Source of the DNA: Tanytarsus gracilentus
Lineage: Eukaryota > Arthropoda > Insecta > Diptera > Chironomidae
Assembly: GCA_038502055.1 (NCBI GenBank)
Contig: JAXRKN010000018.1
Coordinates: 310,001-374,000 of the forward strand
Length of the DNA: 64,000 nucleotides
Reading direction: 5' to 3'
The translations under genes and the position numbers were made by a program. Under the pieces are notes generated by a model, which searched no databases, was not told the DNA's origin, and saw nothing but the letters and a program-made list of their open reading frames with translations. Position 1 is the stretch's first letter; the number at the start of each line of letters is the position of its first letter. Of this stretch, positions 46,301-56,898 are shown piece after piece.

Positions 46301-48880
46301 CATTTGGAGCTTCCATAAATACATTGGACACACTTTCAGCTCAATACAATCAAATCATGGGAATTGATCCGAGTTTCCTCAATGAAGCTAACAACTTGCA
46401 AATTCTGTATTTGAGTGGCAACAATTGTTCAGAAGAAAATTTCTACGATGTTCAAGCGACTCGCGCAAACGTTAGCACAGCACTCAATCAATGTTTCTCA
46501 AATTTCGCTGCTGAATTTTTAACTTGCGAGTATTATGACACCGCTTACGGTGATTACGCGTGTCGATTGAATATCAGCAATCCAATTGGTCGTGATGCCT
46601 TCACTGTTGTACCGGGTGTCCATTTACCAGGCCGAACTAATGCTGACGTCACTGAAATTGACTTTATGAATCAAAACACGAGAAATATTCCGGCAATCAT
46701 CTGCGAGCAGTTTGCGAACATTAAAATTTTTATTGCATGGGGAAGCAACATTGATCTAATCACACCAAGATCATTCGCTGGCTGCACTCAACTCGAAGCT
46801 CTCAATTTATTCATGAATAACATCAATAATATTCCAGCAAATGCTTTCGTTAATAATCCACTCTTGAACTATCTCGAGCTTGGCGGTAATCGCATTGAAA
46901 ACTTGAATCCACAATCTTTCGAGGGAAGCGCAATCGAATTTTTGGACTTGGCAGCTAATCGAATTTCAGTATTTGATGCAACTTGGTTTGCACCAATTAA
47001 CGCAACATTAAAGTTTTTGGATTTGTTGGAAAACAGAATTTCTTCACTGCCAGCTGACGCTTTTAGAAGTTTGAGAGATTTGGAGACTTTAGTTTTGTCA
47101 AATAATCCATTAAGAGGAGCAAACATTCCTGGAAATGCTTTCGTTGCTCTCGATAATCTTCAACTCTTGGTGATGGGTGAGTTAATTTGATTTGATAGAA
47201 AAAGTAATAATTTGCATGCAAATTGCATTAAAATTGCAAGCAAATTGCATTAAAATTGCATGGAAATGTCATTTCAGGCTATTTAATAAATAAATTTTAA
47301 ATTTTAGGCAACACTCAACTCGAAACATTAAATCCGAACTGGTTTACTGCTTTGAGAAGTCTCAACTATCTCGGTCTCTACAACACCGGCATTGAAACTC
47401 TTCCAAACAACATTTTCAACCCACTAACAAGCCTCGACACACTCATTTTAAACAACAATAATATTTGGGAAATTAACTCATCACAATTTGGATCGTCAGT
47501 TGAAACTCTTCGAGTTCTTAATTTACACGAAAATGTTGTGAATATGATTGACGCTTCTTTAATCACATCAGCGACATCTCTTCAATATTTGTTGCTTAGA
47601 GGAAACATTTGCAATGATCAAGATTTCACAAATGTTGTCGACTATCTTTGGATTACTCTCGAGTACCTTCAACAGTGCACAGACAATTTTGTTCAAGAAT
47701 CAAATATCGTTTGTGAGTATTCGAATCTTCAAGCTGACGTTTATATGTGCACACTTGGATCACACAATCCGAGAGGATTCGATGGATTCGCTTCAATTCC
47801 TGGCGATCATTTAGAAGGTCAAACTAACGAGGCAGTTTCATTGGTTTATGCGAATGGTGCAAACATGAGAAATATTCCGAGTATTATTTGTCGACAATTC
47901 CCAAGCACTTGGGAGTTGATGTTTGTCAGAAGCAACATTGAACAAATATCCGAAGCCGCATTCCAACACTGCCGAGGTCTTCAATATGTTTTCATTATGG
48001 AAAATTTAATTCGATCAATTCCCGACAACACTTTCGCTAACTCACCAAACATGCAATATTTGAGCGTTAACTTAAACAGAATCAGCTCAATTGGACCAAA
48101 TGCATTTAGAGGAACTTCAATTGACATGCTTGACTTGGCTAACAATCGACTGGAAGTTTTCGATCCGAGATCTTATCAAACAATTAATTCAACTTTGAGA
48201 TCTTTGGATTTATTGAACAACAGACTGAGAGGATTTCCTTATGCTGCATTTGAAAATGTTGCGGGTAAGAAATTTTTTTATTTTTTTAAGTATTAATTTA
48301 AATTAATTAAGATTATAATTAAAATATAAATTTAAATCTTTTTAAATTCTAATTTTATTTTTAAATCTTTTTAGGCATCAGAAATCTCGTCCTCAACGGC
48401 AATCCCCTCACAAATCTTCCATTTGAATTCCTCTTCCCACTTTGGGATCTTCAAATTCTCTCGATGGCTCACTGTCAGCTCACTGAACTCCATCACACTT
48501 GGTTCTTCAACTCAATCAACCTTCAACAACTTTACGTTCAAGACAATTTTCTAACTGAATTCCAGGATGGAGTTTTCCACAACATGACGAGTCTTGAGCT
48601 TGTTTACTTCTATGACAATCAAATTCGTGATCTTAGATCGATTTCATTTGGAATGTCAATTCCAACATTGAGAGTTTTGCGAGGTGATAGTAATGTCATT
48701 AATGCAATTGATCCGGTTTTAATTGAGGACTCGGTTAATTTGGAATATTTGCTATTGACTGGCAACTCGTGCGTTGATGAAGCATTCTTTAATGTTAGAG
48801 ATAATTTAGCGGCTGTTCAAACAGCTCTTCAGGGATGCTTTGAGAATTTTCAAACTAAAGCAATGGTTGAGGGTTATTAG
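37391..48880 (+). CDS. Giant secreted ten-module LRR protein (3492 aa)
   Basis: Nine exons: 37391-38579, 38921-40097, 40232-42695, 42750-44521, 44654-45007, 45059-45745, 45804-47176, 47308-48264, 48375-48880; 3493 codons. ATG 37391 is preferred over an in-frame ATG at 37349 because it starts a proper signal peptide (MWWKSAVFLLLLCSRVNS). Ten modules of about 349 residues each are counted from ten N-caps (ISCNY, INCVY, LSCNY, ATCDY, LHCDY, IRCSY, ISCNY, LICGY, LTCEY, IVCEY) and ten C-caps (NVCSQLNL, NLCVNLNF, NECADLSA, NVCVDNNF, NNCVDRVF, NICIDEDF, NICNQDDF, NNCSEENF, NICNDQDF, NSCVDEAF). It is exactly twice the five-module size of its relatives, suggesting a gene fusion or internal duplication. 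No transmembrane segment follows the last C-cap. Many N-glycosylation sequons are visible. It would form a long array of LRR solenoids; the ligand is unknown. Confidence 0.85.
38658..38775. mobile_element. Second MITE type, in intron 1 of the ten-module gene
   Basis: The 118-bp sequence has inverted ends CGAGTTATACAAC (38658) and GTTGTATAACTCG (to 38775), extended by TTTTTATCAGCT / AGCTGATAAAAA. No coding capacity; the family is not recognised. Confidence 0.6.
44545..44600 (+). repeat. TTGCATTAAAATTGCA-type repeats, intron 4 of the ten-module gene
   Basis: ATTTGCATGCAATTG, AAATTGCAAGTAATTTGCATT and AAAATTGCAAGTAA recur. A closely similar array lies in another intron of the same gene (47206-47270). 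Confidence 0.5.
47206..47270 (+). repeat. Tandem AAATTGCATTAAAATTGCA units, intron 7 of the ten-module gene
   Basis: Period about 22 bp, two to three copies, beginning with ATTTGCATGCAAATTGCA. It matches the array at 44545-44600. Confidence 0.55.
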
Positions 48881-49231
48881 AGGGTTTTAAGTGATTTTGT
48901 AAGATATTAAAAGAATTTATAAATAAAAAAATTATTAAACAATTAAAATCGTGTGAGTTGTTAATTATTTAAATTATTAATTAGGTAGTTAGTTAATTAA
49001 TTAATTGTTTAATATTTTCTTTAATTGTTAATTAATTAAGTAACTAAATAATTATTTAAACAACTATTAATTAAATATTAAATTAAATAAATAATTAATA
49101 GGTAAATAATTTAAAATTTTAAAAACCCATTTGTGGGTAATAAAGCGCAACTTGCTACCAGTTTTAATTTGTTATGATGAAAAAATCCTCCAATTCAGCA
49201 GATGGACAGCCAACAAAAACAAGATAAAATA
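48881..49231. other. Intergenic, extremely AT-rich
   Basis: AATAAA at 48922-48927 is the likely poly(A) signal of the ten-module gene. The rest is TTAATTAATTA-type sequence up to the Tc1 element. No gene is seen. Confidence 0.5.
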
Positions 49232-49233
49232 TA

Positions 49234-49473
49234 CAGTAGCGGCCGTAAGTTCTTGGGCAACCTTATTTTTAAAGATATTTCAGTCATTCTTTTACCAATT
49301 TGAGTGAAATTTTCAGGAAAAATTCACTTTAAAATGAGCAATAAGAAAAAATAAAACTTTTGAAAAAATTTGAAAAAATTTAATTTTTTTTTGAAAAATT
49401 CCGTTTGAAGCGTGGACAAAAGTTTTTGGGCAAATTTTTTTGTCAACTTCAAATTTTTTTTATTGCACGATTC
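49234..49473 (+). repeat. Left terminal inverted repeat of the Tc1-like element
   Basis: 240 bp, ending ATTGCACGATTC. The inverse occupies 50586-50825. Confidence 0.9.
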
Positions 49474-49530
49474 ATAAGATTTTCGTTAACTTTCGACTTT
49501 CGTTGACCTTTAAGAGATCATTTTTTCAAA

Positions 49531-50550
49531 ATGTCACGAAAACATTTAAGTTCTCCTATTAAAAAATCAATAATTAACATGGTTAGTCAGAACAAGAGTC
49601 AACGTGAAATTGCAGGCTTGTTGGACATACCAAAATCAACAGTGGCCTATGTATCAAAGTGCTTTCAAGTTCGGATAAATGTTCATCGCTTAAAAAGATC
49701 AGGTCGGCCTAAAAAAACTACTTTGCGTGAAGACAATTTGATTGTTAAAATTTCTAAGAGTGATCCTAGAAAGACTGCTCCAGCAATCATGAAGGAAATT
49801 GATCAGGATTATGGCATCAAAGTGAGTGTAAAGTCTGTCCAACGTCGCTTAATAGCAGCTAAATTGTTTGGCCGTCGTCCAGCAAAAAAACCTTTGATCA
49901 GCTCGAAGAACAAGATCGCCCGAGTAAAATTCGCTGAAACACATAAAACATGGAGCATTCAACAATGGTCAAAAGTCCTTTTTAGCGATGAATCCAAGTT
50001 TAATTTATTCGGATCTGATGGCATTAAGTACGTTCGACGTCCACCAAATACTCGCTTTGATCCAAAATATCAACTTCCAACGGTTAAGCATGGTGGTGGA
50101 AATATTATGGTATGGGGATGTTTTAGTCGAGACGGTGTTGGACCTATCCACAAAATTGAAGGAATAATGGATCGCTTCGTGTACAAGGATATTATTGCAA
50201 ATATTATGCTGCCTCATGCCAAGGACAAAATGACTCGTGGATGGATTTTCCAACAGGACAATGACCCCAAGCACTCATCAAAAGTTGTGAAAGAATACTT
50301 TGCCTCAAAGAAAATTCGTGTTTTGGAGTGGCCATCGCAATCGCCAGACCTCAACCCCATTGAGCATGTTTGGGATTACGTTGCTCGACAACTAAGCGAT
50401 CGAAAAGCATCGAATGGAAACGAACTTTTTGAGATGATTAAGGATATTTGGTACAACATTCCGTTAGACTATCTTATCAAGCTTGTGGACTCTATGCCTC
50501 GTCGGTGCCAAGCTGCTATTGACGCAAAAGGCTTCGCAACAAAGTACTGA
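49531..50550 (+). CDS. Tc1-family transposase
   Basis: Intronless, 339 aa, full length for the family (about 340). The N-terminus holds two helix-turn-helix DNA-binding regions (SQREIAGLLDIPKSTVAYV and the region around SVQRRL), separated by a GRPKK AT-hook-like motif. The catalytic triad is Asp153 (FSDESKF), Asp243 (QQDNDPKH) and Glu278 (NPIEHVW), with 34 residues between the last two, i.e. DD34E. It cuts and pastes the element by binding its inverted repeats in the nucleus. No frameshift or stop is present, so it is predicted active. Confidence 0.95.
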   Translation: MSRKHLSSPIKKSIINMVSQNKSQREIAGLLDIPKSTVAYVSKCFQVRINVHRLKRSGRPKKTTLREDNLIVKISKSDPRKTAPAIMKEIDQDYGIKVSVKSVQRRLIAAKLFGRRPAKKPLISSKNKIARVKFAETHKTWSIQQWSKVLFSDESKFNLFGSDGIKYVRRPPNTRFDPKYQLPTVKHGGGNIMVWGCFSRDGVGPIHKIEGIMDRFVYKDIIANIMLPHAKDKMTRGWIFQQDNDPKHSSKVVKEYFASKKIRVLEWPSQSPDLNPIEHVWDYVARQLSDRKASNGNELFEMIKDIWYNIPLDYLIKLVDSMPRRCQAAIDAKGFATKY

Positions 50551-50585
50551 GTTATAATTTATAAAACAACTTGTAAATATTTGAA

Positions 50586-50825
50586 GAATCGTGCAATAAA
50601 AAAAATTTGAAGTTGACAAAAAAATTTGCCCAAAAACTTTTGTCCACGCTTCAAACGGAATTTTTCAAAAAAAAATTAAATTTTTTCAAATTTTTTCAAA
50701 AGTTTTATTTTTTCTTATTGCTCATTTTAAAGTGAATTTTTCCTGAAAATTTCACTCAAATTGGTAAAAGAATGACTGAAATATCTTTAAAAATAAGGTT
50801 GCCCAAGAACTTACGGCCGCTACTG
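50586..50825 (-). repeat. Right terminal inverted repeat of the Tc1-like element
   Basis: Exact inverse of 49234-49473 as far as read, including homopolymer lengths. Confidence 0.9.
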
Positions 50826-51000
50826 TAAGAAATTAGTCACATTTTTATCACTAATTGATTTTATTCCTTTTGAGGCGGAAAAATCTCACTTTATCATGTT
50901 TTTTTAGCAGATTAAAAATTTTAAGTGATTTTTAAACTTTTTCGACAACAACCAAACTCGATACCAGGTGAGAAAAATTTATGGCATGATAAATTTTTAA

Positions 51001-51038
51001 TATAAAAATTTTTGCAATTTCACATCTTGAGCTCAGTT
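51001..51038 (+). promoter_or_regulatory. TATA/initiator core promoter of the 51065 gene
   Basis: TATAAAAA at 51001-51008 and TCAGTT at 51033-51038 (A at 51035), 34 bp apart. The leader is about 30 nt. Confidence 0.55.
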
Positions 51039-51064
51039 GATTTTCGATTTCTAAAAAGTTGACA

Positions 51065-52718
51065 ATGAAGATTTTACTGCTCTTAATTTTTTATTCTCTA
51101 TCGAGTCAATTAGCACTGGGTCAAGATATCTCGTGTGAATATGTAATTGGTTTTAATGGCACAACTTCATACACATGTCTGATGACAATCAACAATCCGA
51201 ATGGTTTTGATGGTTTCACACAAATTAACGGTCAACACGTTTCAGGATGGTCTGACTCTTTTGTCACGGATGTTGTGATTGTTTCAGGAGCTTCAGTAAA
51301 TATTCCACAAATTATTTGTCAACAATTTTCTTCACTTCGAAGATTTGACGCAAGTTTTCCACTTCAAATTCAAACTTTATCGGACACTTCATTCCGTGAC
51401 TGCTTCAGTCTTAATTCAATCACTTTAAATGGTCGAATTACGTCAATTAGCACAAATGTTTTTCAAAATAATTTCAGTTTGAGGTTCATTGAACTTGGAA
51501 GAGTTGAAATGAGTTCGATTCAGCCGCAAATTTTGGGATTCGCTGAATATTTTGGCATTGAAGCTCCACTTTTGAGTGACCTACCAGCAAATTTCTTCTC
51601 AGGCACGATGAACCTTCGAGAAATTCAACTTCGTTCGACAAATCTTCAGCAATTCAGAAGTGAGTGGTTCAGAAACATCAGAGTGCATTCTTTATCACTC
51701 TCTGGATCGAGAAGCATCACTGAAATTCCAACCGATTCATTTCCTCAAATGTCAATTCGACAATTGAGACTCGACAACACCGGAATTCGTCAGCTTAATT
51801 TAAATTCATTCAATTTAATTGAAAGTCTTCAGTTGCTCGACCTCACAAACTCGCCAATTCAAGCCATTGACTTCAACATTCTTGATCGCTCTCCGATGTT
51901 TGCAATTTTTCGAGGAAGTGGAATGAGTTGCGCAAGTTTATCGACTGAAAGTTTTCATCTAAATAGAGCTCAGAATTTTGCTGTTTTAGAGCCTTGCTTT
52001 GCTGCTTTCGATGCAAGAACTTTGAGTAAGTTGAATTTTTGTTAACTTAAATTGAAAGTTTTTAAAAAATTTAATTATTTTGGTAAAAATTTTAGGTATG
52101 AAATTTAAAATTAATTAATCGAATTTTTTAAATGCTAATTTGTTTTTTTAAATTATAATTCAATTATTTTTTTATCATAATTAAAATTATTTTACTATTT
52201 TTCATTAATTAATTTTTTTTATTAATTTTTTTAAACTAATTAAAAAACCTCTCAAAAATTTTATTTAAGGTTTCTCAACATCCGGCAATAATGAAGTTGT
52301 CAACTCAATTCGTCGCGAGCGAATTATTTTAAGCATTCAAACTTTTTCCGATGCTTGCGTTATTTTTTCAATGCTCTCAAATTGGAATCCAAATTTTGAA
52401 ATTTGTTTCGGTGTCGATGGAAATGTTCGATCTGATCTTCATGTCGATGGAGTTTTTAGAGCGTCAAGATCAACTCCTGGAATTTTAAATTCAGGAAGAT
52501 TCGAAGATTTTGAAATTTCTTGGGTTAATGGTTTAATTTTTGTGACAAATGCAAGTCAAGGAACAATTTTTGTTCAGCAAATTGATGCGTTTGGAGTGAG
52601 ATTCATTGGAGTTAGACAGAGACAGTGAGTTTTGAATTTAAATTTAAAAATTATTTAAAGTAATTATTTTATTTACAGGGATTTAAATGCATCGTGGATC
52701 ATTCGACAGTTGGCTTAA
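51065..52718 (+). CDS. Secreted LRR protein with C-terminal Methyltransf_FA-like domain, copy 1
   Basis: Exons 51065-52025, 52270-52624, 52679-52718; 451 aa. The signal peptide MKILLLLIFYSLSSQLALG is followed by one family module: the N-cap (SCEY...YTCLMTINNPNG, GQHVSGWSD, NIPQIICQQF), diverged LRRs and a C-cap ending PCFAAFDA. Residues about 330-451 match the pattern of the Methyltransf_FA (farnesoic acid O-methyltransferase-type) domain: RRERIILSIQT..DA, FEICFGVDGNVRSDL, STPGILNSGRF, FEISWVNGLI, VRFIGVRQ and ASWIIRQ. Despite its name, this domain in secreted proteins is not known to me as an enzyme and is better viewed as a beta-sandwich binding domain. It is in tandem with a near twin at 53017. 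Confidence 0.78.
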
Positions 52719-52747
52719 AAATTTATTTGTGTTTGTAATTTTTTATG

Positions 52748-52753
52748 AATAAA
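52748..52753 (+). terminator. Poly(A) signal of LRR/Methyltransf_FA copy 1
   Basis: AATAAA lies 30 bp after the stop codon. Confidence 0.5.
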
Positions 52754-52955
52754 AAAATGAAAAAATAAAAGGTTCAAACATTTGATTTGTTTTGCAGTGA
52801 TGCTATCTTTGATCTTAACATCTTATCGAGTCGTACTTCCCCGTTTATATTTGATAAAAATTTATTTCATAAGGTGAAATACTTTTGTCATATATTTAAA
52901 AAATTGGTTCTTTACCAAATAATTTTCGTTGAAAGTTTTAATCAAAGCTCGCAAA

Positions 52956-52990
52956 TATAAAAGGACAATCAAAAATCTTTTAATTCAGTT
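52956..52990 (+). promoter_or_regulatory. TATA/initiator core promoter of the 53017 gene
   Basis: TATAAAAG at 52956-52963 and TCAGTT at 52985-52990 (A at 52987), 31 bp apart. A GATA-type CTTATC lies upstream at 52822-52827. Confidence 0.6.
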
Positions 52991-53016
52991 GAGTTTTGAT
53001 TTTTAAATCGTTCGCA

Positions 53017-54497
53017 ATGAAACTTTTAATTATTTTAATTTTTTGCTTTTCTCAAGCGTTCGGACAGGAAATTTTCTGTGACTATTTTGACGCTGGAGTT
53101 ATTTATACCTGTAGATTAACTTTATGGAATCCAAATGGGTTTGATGGATTTACTCACATTCCTGGAGAGCATCTCGGTCATTCAACCGACCGTACTGTCA
53201 GACGAGTTTTTTATCAAATTGGAACCTCTTCAAATTTTCCTCAAATAATTTGCCAGCAGTTTACAGTTGTCAACACAATTTCTATTACAATTTCGAATCC
53301 TCCAAACTTGGTGATTTCAGAAAATGCTTTAAGAAATTGTGCTCAATTGGATTCATTTATTGTTACTAGCGTTCTCCTCTCAATTCATCCACATGCATTT
53401 TTTAACAACCGATGGCTACGAAGTCTCGATTTTGGCCAAACTTCCATGAATCACTTCTTTGTAGAGTTCTTGAGTAGAAATCCAATATTGCAAAGTTTCC
53501 AGTGCGAAGGATGTCATTTGATTAACGACGTACCATCAGGATTTTTTCAAGAAAATCCACTTCTTGAAACGGTTAATTTACAAGCTAATAATCTTCGTCC
53601 GTTTCGATCTGAGTGGTTTCGAAATAATATAAATTTAATATCATTAAGCATCAGTGGAACAAACGTCGTTGAAATACCTCGCAATTTTCTGAACTCAACA
53701 AAACTGGCGACACTTTTATTGGCAACACCTTCTATAAGTGAAATTGACTTTTTTGCTCTCAATCAAGTCGAAGCACTTCACACTTTAAGATTTTTGTTAC
53801 AGTCAAATGAGCTGAAAGCTTTAGATTTTAACATTTTTGAACGAGCAAATAGCTTGACAACTTTTACTGGAGCAATGAATTGTGCAACATTATTTGATTT
53901 TAACTTCAATCTTAATCGTGCACAAAATCTTCTCACTTTAGAGCCTTGCTTTGCTGCTTTTGATGCAAGAATTTTATGTGAGTACGAAATTTGTTTGATT
54001 TAAGCACATTTGAATTTTTTAAATATATTCGATTATTAAATTTTTAGCTTTTGCAACATCCGGAATCGCTCCAATTTTTAACTCGATTCGTCGTGAGCGA
54101 ATTATTTTGAGTGTTCGAACTGTTTCTGATGCAATTTTGACATTTTCGACTCATCCTGATGGCGTCGGCACAAATTTTGAAGTTCAACTCGGTGTCAATG
54201 GAAATTCTCGATCAGAAATTTATGTCAATGGTGTTTGGCAAACAGCAGTTTCAACTCCGGGACTTTTAAACTCGGGCCGTTTTGTAGAATTTGATATTTC
54301 ATGGCAAAATGGTTTAATTGTTGTCACACATCAACATCCAATTCTGTTTCATCAAATTGTGAATCAATTTCCTGTGAGATTTTTGGGAGTTAGAACTCGG
54401 TGAGATAAAATTGATTTAATATTTTTTGTGTTTTAATGATTTTATTTTTTTAAGTGGATTTAATGCTTCATGGTATATTCGACAAGTAGTTGTTTAA
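53017..54497 (+). CDS. Secreted LRR protein with C-terminal Methyltransf_FA-like domain, copy 2
   Basis: Exons 53017-53977, 54048-54399, 54455-54497; 451 aa, the same length, intron positions and phases as copy 1. ATG 53017 starts the signal peptide MKLLIILIFCFSQAFG; an upstream in-frame ATG (52996) would spoil it and lies too close to the initiator. The N-cap is FCDYFDAG-VIYTCRLTLWNPNG; the LRRs are irregular. The C-terminal domain shows RRERIILSVRT, FEVQLGVNGNSRSE, STPGLLNSGRF, FDISWQNGLI and ASWYIRQ. The first exon is exactly 961 nt in both copies, so the pair arose by tandem duplication with substitution but no net length change. Poly(A) signals lie at 54587-54596. Confidence 0.78.
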
Positions 54498-54586
54498 ATT
54501 TATGGCAAGGATCAACCGTCAAAAAAATGGTTTACGGAATTTTTAAAACTTTTTATTAAATTTTTTCAATTTGATTCTAAAATTTA

Positions 54587-54596
54587 AATAAATAAA
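54587..54596 (+). terminator. Poly(A) signals of LRR/Methyltransf_FA copy 2
   Basis: Overlapping AATAAATAAA about 90 bp after the stop codon. Confidence 0.4.
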
Positions 54597-54709
54597 AATT
54601 TGCATTTCAAAATCTAAAAATTACTTTAAAAATTTTAAAACAATTTTAAATTTGTTTTAGTCTTCAAAACTTCTAATTTTTAAACAAAATCAATAAACAG
54701 AAGATTAAC

Positions 54710-56347
54710 TCAAGGCCAAACATTCTTCTCAATAAAATCCAAATAACTCGGAACATCTGTGTAGACTCCGTATGAGTTCGCAAATCCACAAAACTTTCCA
54801 AATGAAGTCACACCCATGATGCTGTACATGCAGTAAGGTTCTTTGAGAACAATCTAAAAAATTCCAAAATTGGTTAAAAAATATTTAAAATAATAAAATT
54901 TAAAATACCTGAAGTGGACCTCCAGAGTCACCCTGATCATAAAAAAAGTTAATTTAATTCAATTCGAACCTTTATATAATTTTATTTTACCTGACAAGCG
55001 TCTTTGTTTCCTTTTTTCTCGCCCGAACAAAATTGAGCGTCAACAATTCCTTTACTCAGTCCCTTGTAGGTCTTAAAATAATTTTTTAAATTTTTTATAT
55101 TATTTAAAATTATTAAAAGTTTAATAAGAAAAAAATAAAAAATTCAAATTATTTTGAAGCTTTTACTTTGTAAGTTTTCACGCAAGTTGCTTTATCAACG
55201 TTGCTCAGAAGAACTTTCAGAAGAAAATCACTGCCGCCGTCCTTATCTAAAAGAGTTTTAATCAATATTTAATTTTTTGGATATTAAAAAATTTAATGCA
55301 ATTTTAATGTTAAACTTTTTAGTTATAGAAATTAAAAAAATAAAGATTAATTTTAAGAAATCTTAATATTAAATATTTTTTCGTAATTTAAACTTTAATA
55401 CAAAAATTAAAATCTCACCATGACTAGTTTTTCCAAAACCGATCGCAATTGCTTTCTCAAATTTAGTCGGTCCAGTAGCCAAACAAGCTGGTCTCACAAA
55501 CTCAGTAAATTTCACATTCGCTTTTAATTTAATTAAAGCAATATCGAAATATTTTTCTGGTGGTTTGTACTCGGGATGATTTATGAATTTTTCAATTTCT
55601 ACAACTTGTGAGTTTAGACCTGTGTCCTTGATGTAAATTACTCCAAATTTAACGACCATCGGGGGATTTTTTTCATGATCTTCGTGGCAATGAGCGGCTA
55701 AAAAAGAAATAATGAAATTTTTGCTTCTTAACAAAGAATTTAAATTAAAATAAAATCTGAAAAAATTATATTTGGCAAATATTAAGCAGATGGTCAGTCT
55801 ACAGTTAAAATTTTGAAAGCTCACCGGTCAACACAAAATTTTCTGATATTAATGATCCACCACACTGATATGAATATTCTGCAGTTTTTGTTTTAAATCC
55901 AATCGCTGCCTAAAAAATGAAATAAATTTTAAATTTTCGACATTGTTTAATTTAATTGAATTAATTAATTTCACAAACCATATGAGGAAATTCATTTTCA
56001 ACCACTCGAACACCGCCAACAATCAAAGGCGTTTCAACAATTCCGCATTTAGAGACTGAATTAGTTTTTGCTGATGCCGACATCACTGGAGAAATTTCAT
56101 TGACATTCACGTACTTTCCATATTCTGTGCATTCTAGAAAGAAAATTTCATTTTCATTTAATTAATTTTAGTTTAATGAAATTTGATTTAATTTTTCTAT
56201 TTTAATTTAATTAAATTAATTTATTTCAAAATTAAAAATCTTTAAAATTATTCTTATCTTACTCGCTTTTGCTTTATCACCAGGAGCGGCTTCAACAGAA
56301 ATTAACACCAAAAGACAGTCGAGTAAAAAATTCCATCGACCGAACAT
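54710..56347 (-). CDS. Snake-like trypsin-fold serine protease
   Basis: Eight minus-strand exons: 56347-56263, 56133-55979, 55909-55825, 55697-55419, 55246-55167, 55071-54991, 54932-54909, 54853-54710; 311 codons, 310 aa. After a signal peptide the short propeptide has two Cys (Cys30, Cys58), not the six of a full CLIP domain. The activation site is ETPL/IVGG at 65/66: Leu, not Arg or Lys, at P1, as I recall for Drosophila Snake, and FPHMAAIGF follows as in that family. The triad is complete: His111 (AAHC), Asp160 (FDIALI), Ser258 (GDSGGPL); DACQ before it gives the trypsin-type Asp. It is an extracellular zymogen, probably of a Toll- or melanization-type cascade. The catalytic serine sits alone in a 24-nt, phase-0 micro-exon. 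Confidence 0.85.
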
Positions 56348-56898
56348 CTTTAGATCTTTAGACCTCCCACGATACTGAAAAACTATCTCAAAAATTTTTT
56401 TTTGAATACTTTAAGTTTTTTTAAAATTTCATGCAATTTATGAACACGAGCTAATTTAAAAAATTTCATGCCCGATTTGAAAAATTTCAAATTTGTTTCA
56501 TTTTAGTGAACAATTGAACATCCAAAAGATTTTTTCACAGTTTGAACAGTTGGTCATCTTCCTATCAACAAGACCAAAATGAAGTTAAATGTAAGTTTTA
56601 AAAATCTCGTTGTGAATTTTTGTCAGTAAAGTTCAGATCAGTCTGAAATTTGCAACAGTTTAATAAAAAATTTCGACAGACTCTACTTTTCCAGATGGAT
56701 CCACCTTCAAAGTTTTTTGACCTGATTTCCTCACCCCTCATCATGCATTTGCACGACTCACTTCCTCAGTATAAAAAAATCCACTAAATAATATTTTAAT
56801 CTTATCCAACAATTTTTTGATAAGATTTTTCTTCAATGAATTTTTTACCAGTCTTTAAAAATATTTTCATTCAGTTTTCAGTGTGAGCTTTCAATAAA
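56348..56898. promoter_or_regulatory. Divergent control region: protease (minus) and last LRR gene (plus)
   Basis: GATA-type sites lie at 56811-56816 and 56819-56824, TATAAAAA at about 56770 and TCAGTT at 56871-56876 upstream of the LRR start codon. No coding exon was found. Confidence 0.45.

Larger units (their letters stand above)
49234..50825 (+). mobile_element. Complete Tc1-like (DD34E) DNA transposon, 1592 bp
   Basis: The element begins CAGTAGCGGCCGTAAG and ends with its exact inverse, and is flanked by TA on both sides (49232-49233 and 50826-50827), the Tc1/mariner target duplication. Terminal inverted repeats are 240 bp each, with no mismatch found on reading. It carries one intact transposase gene. 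Intact frame and identical ends imply recent insertion, possibly still mobile. Confidence 0.93.

Noticed and set aside
50005..50274. Antisense ORF inside the transposase
   Set aside because: Shadow of the DD34E catalytic region.
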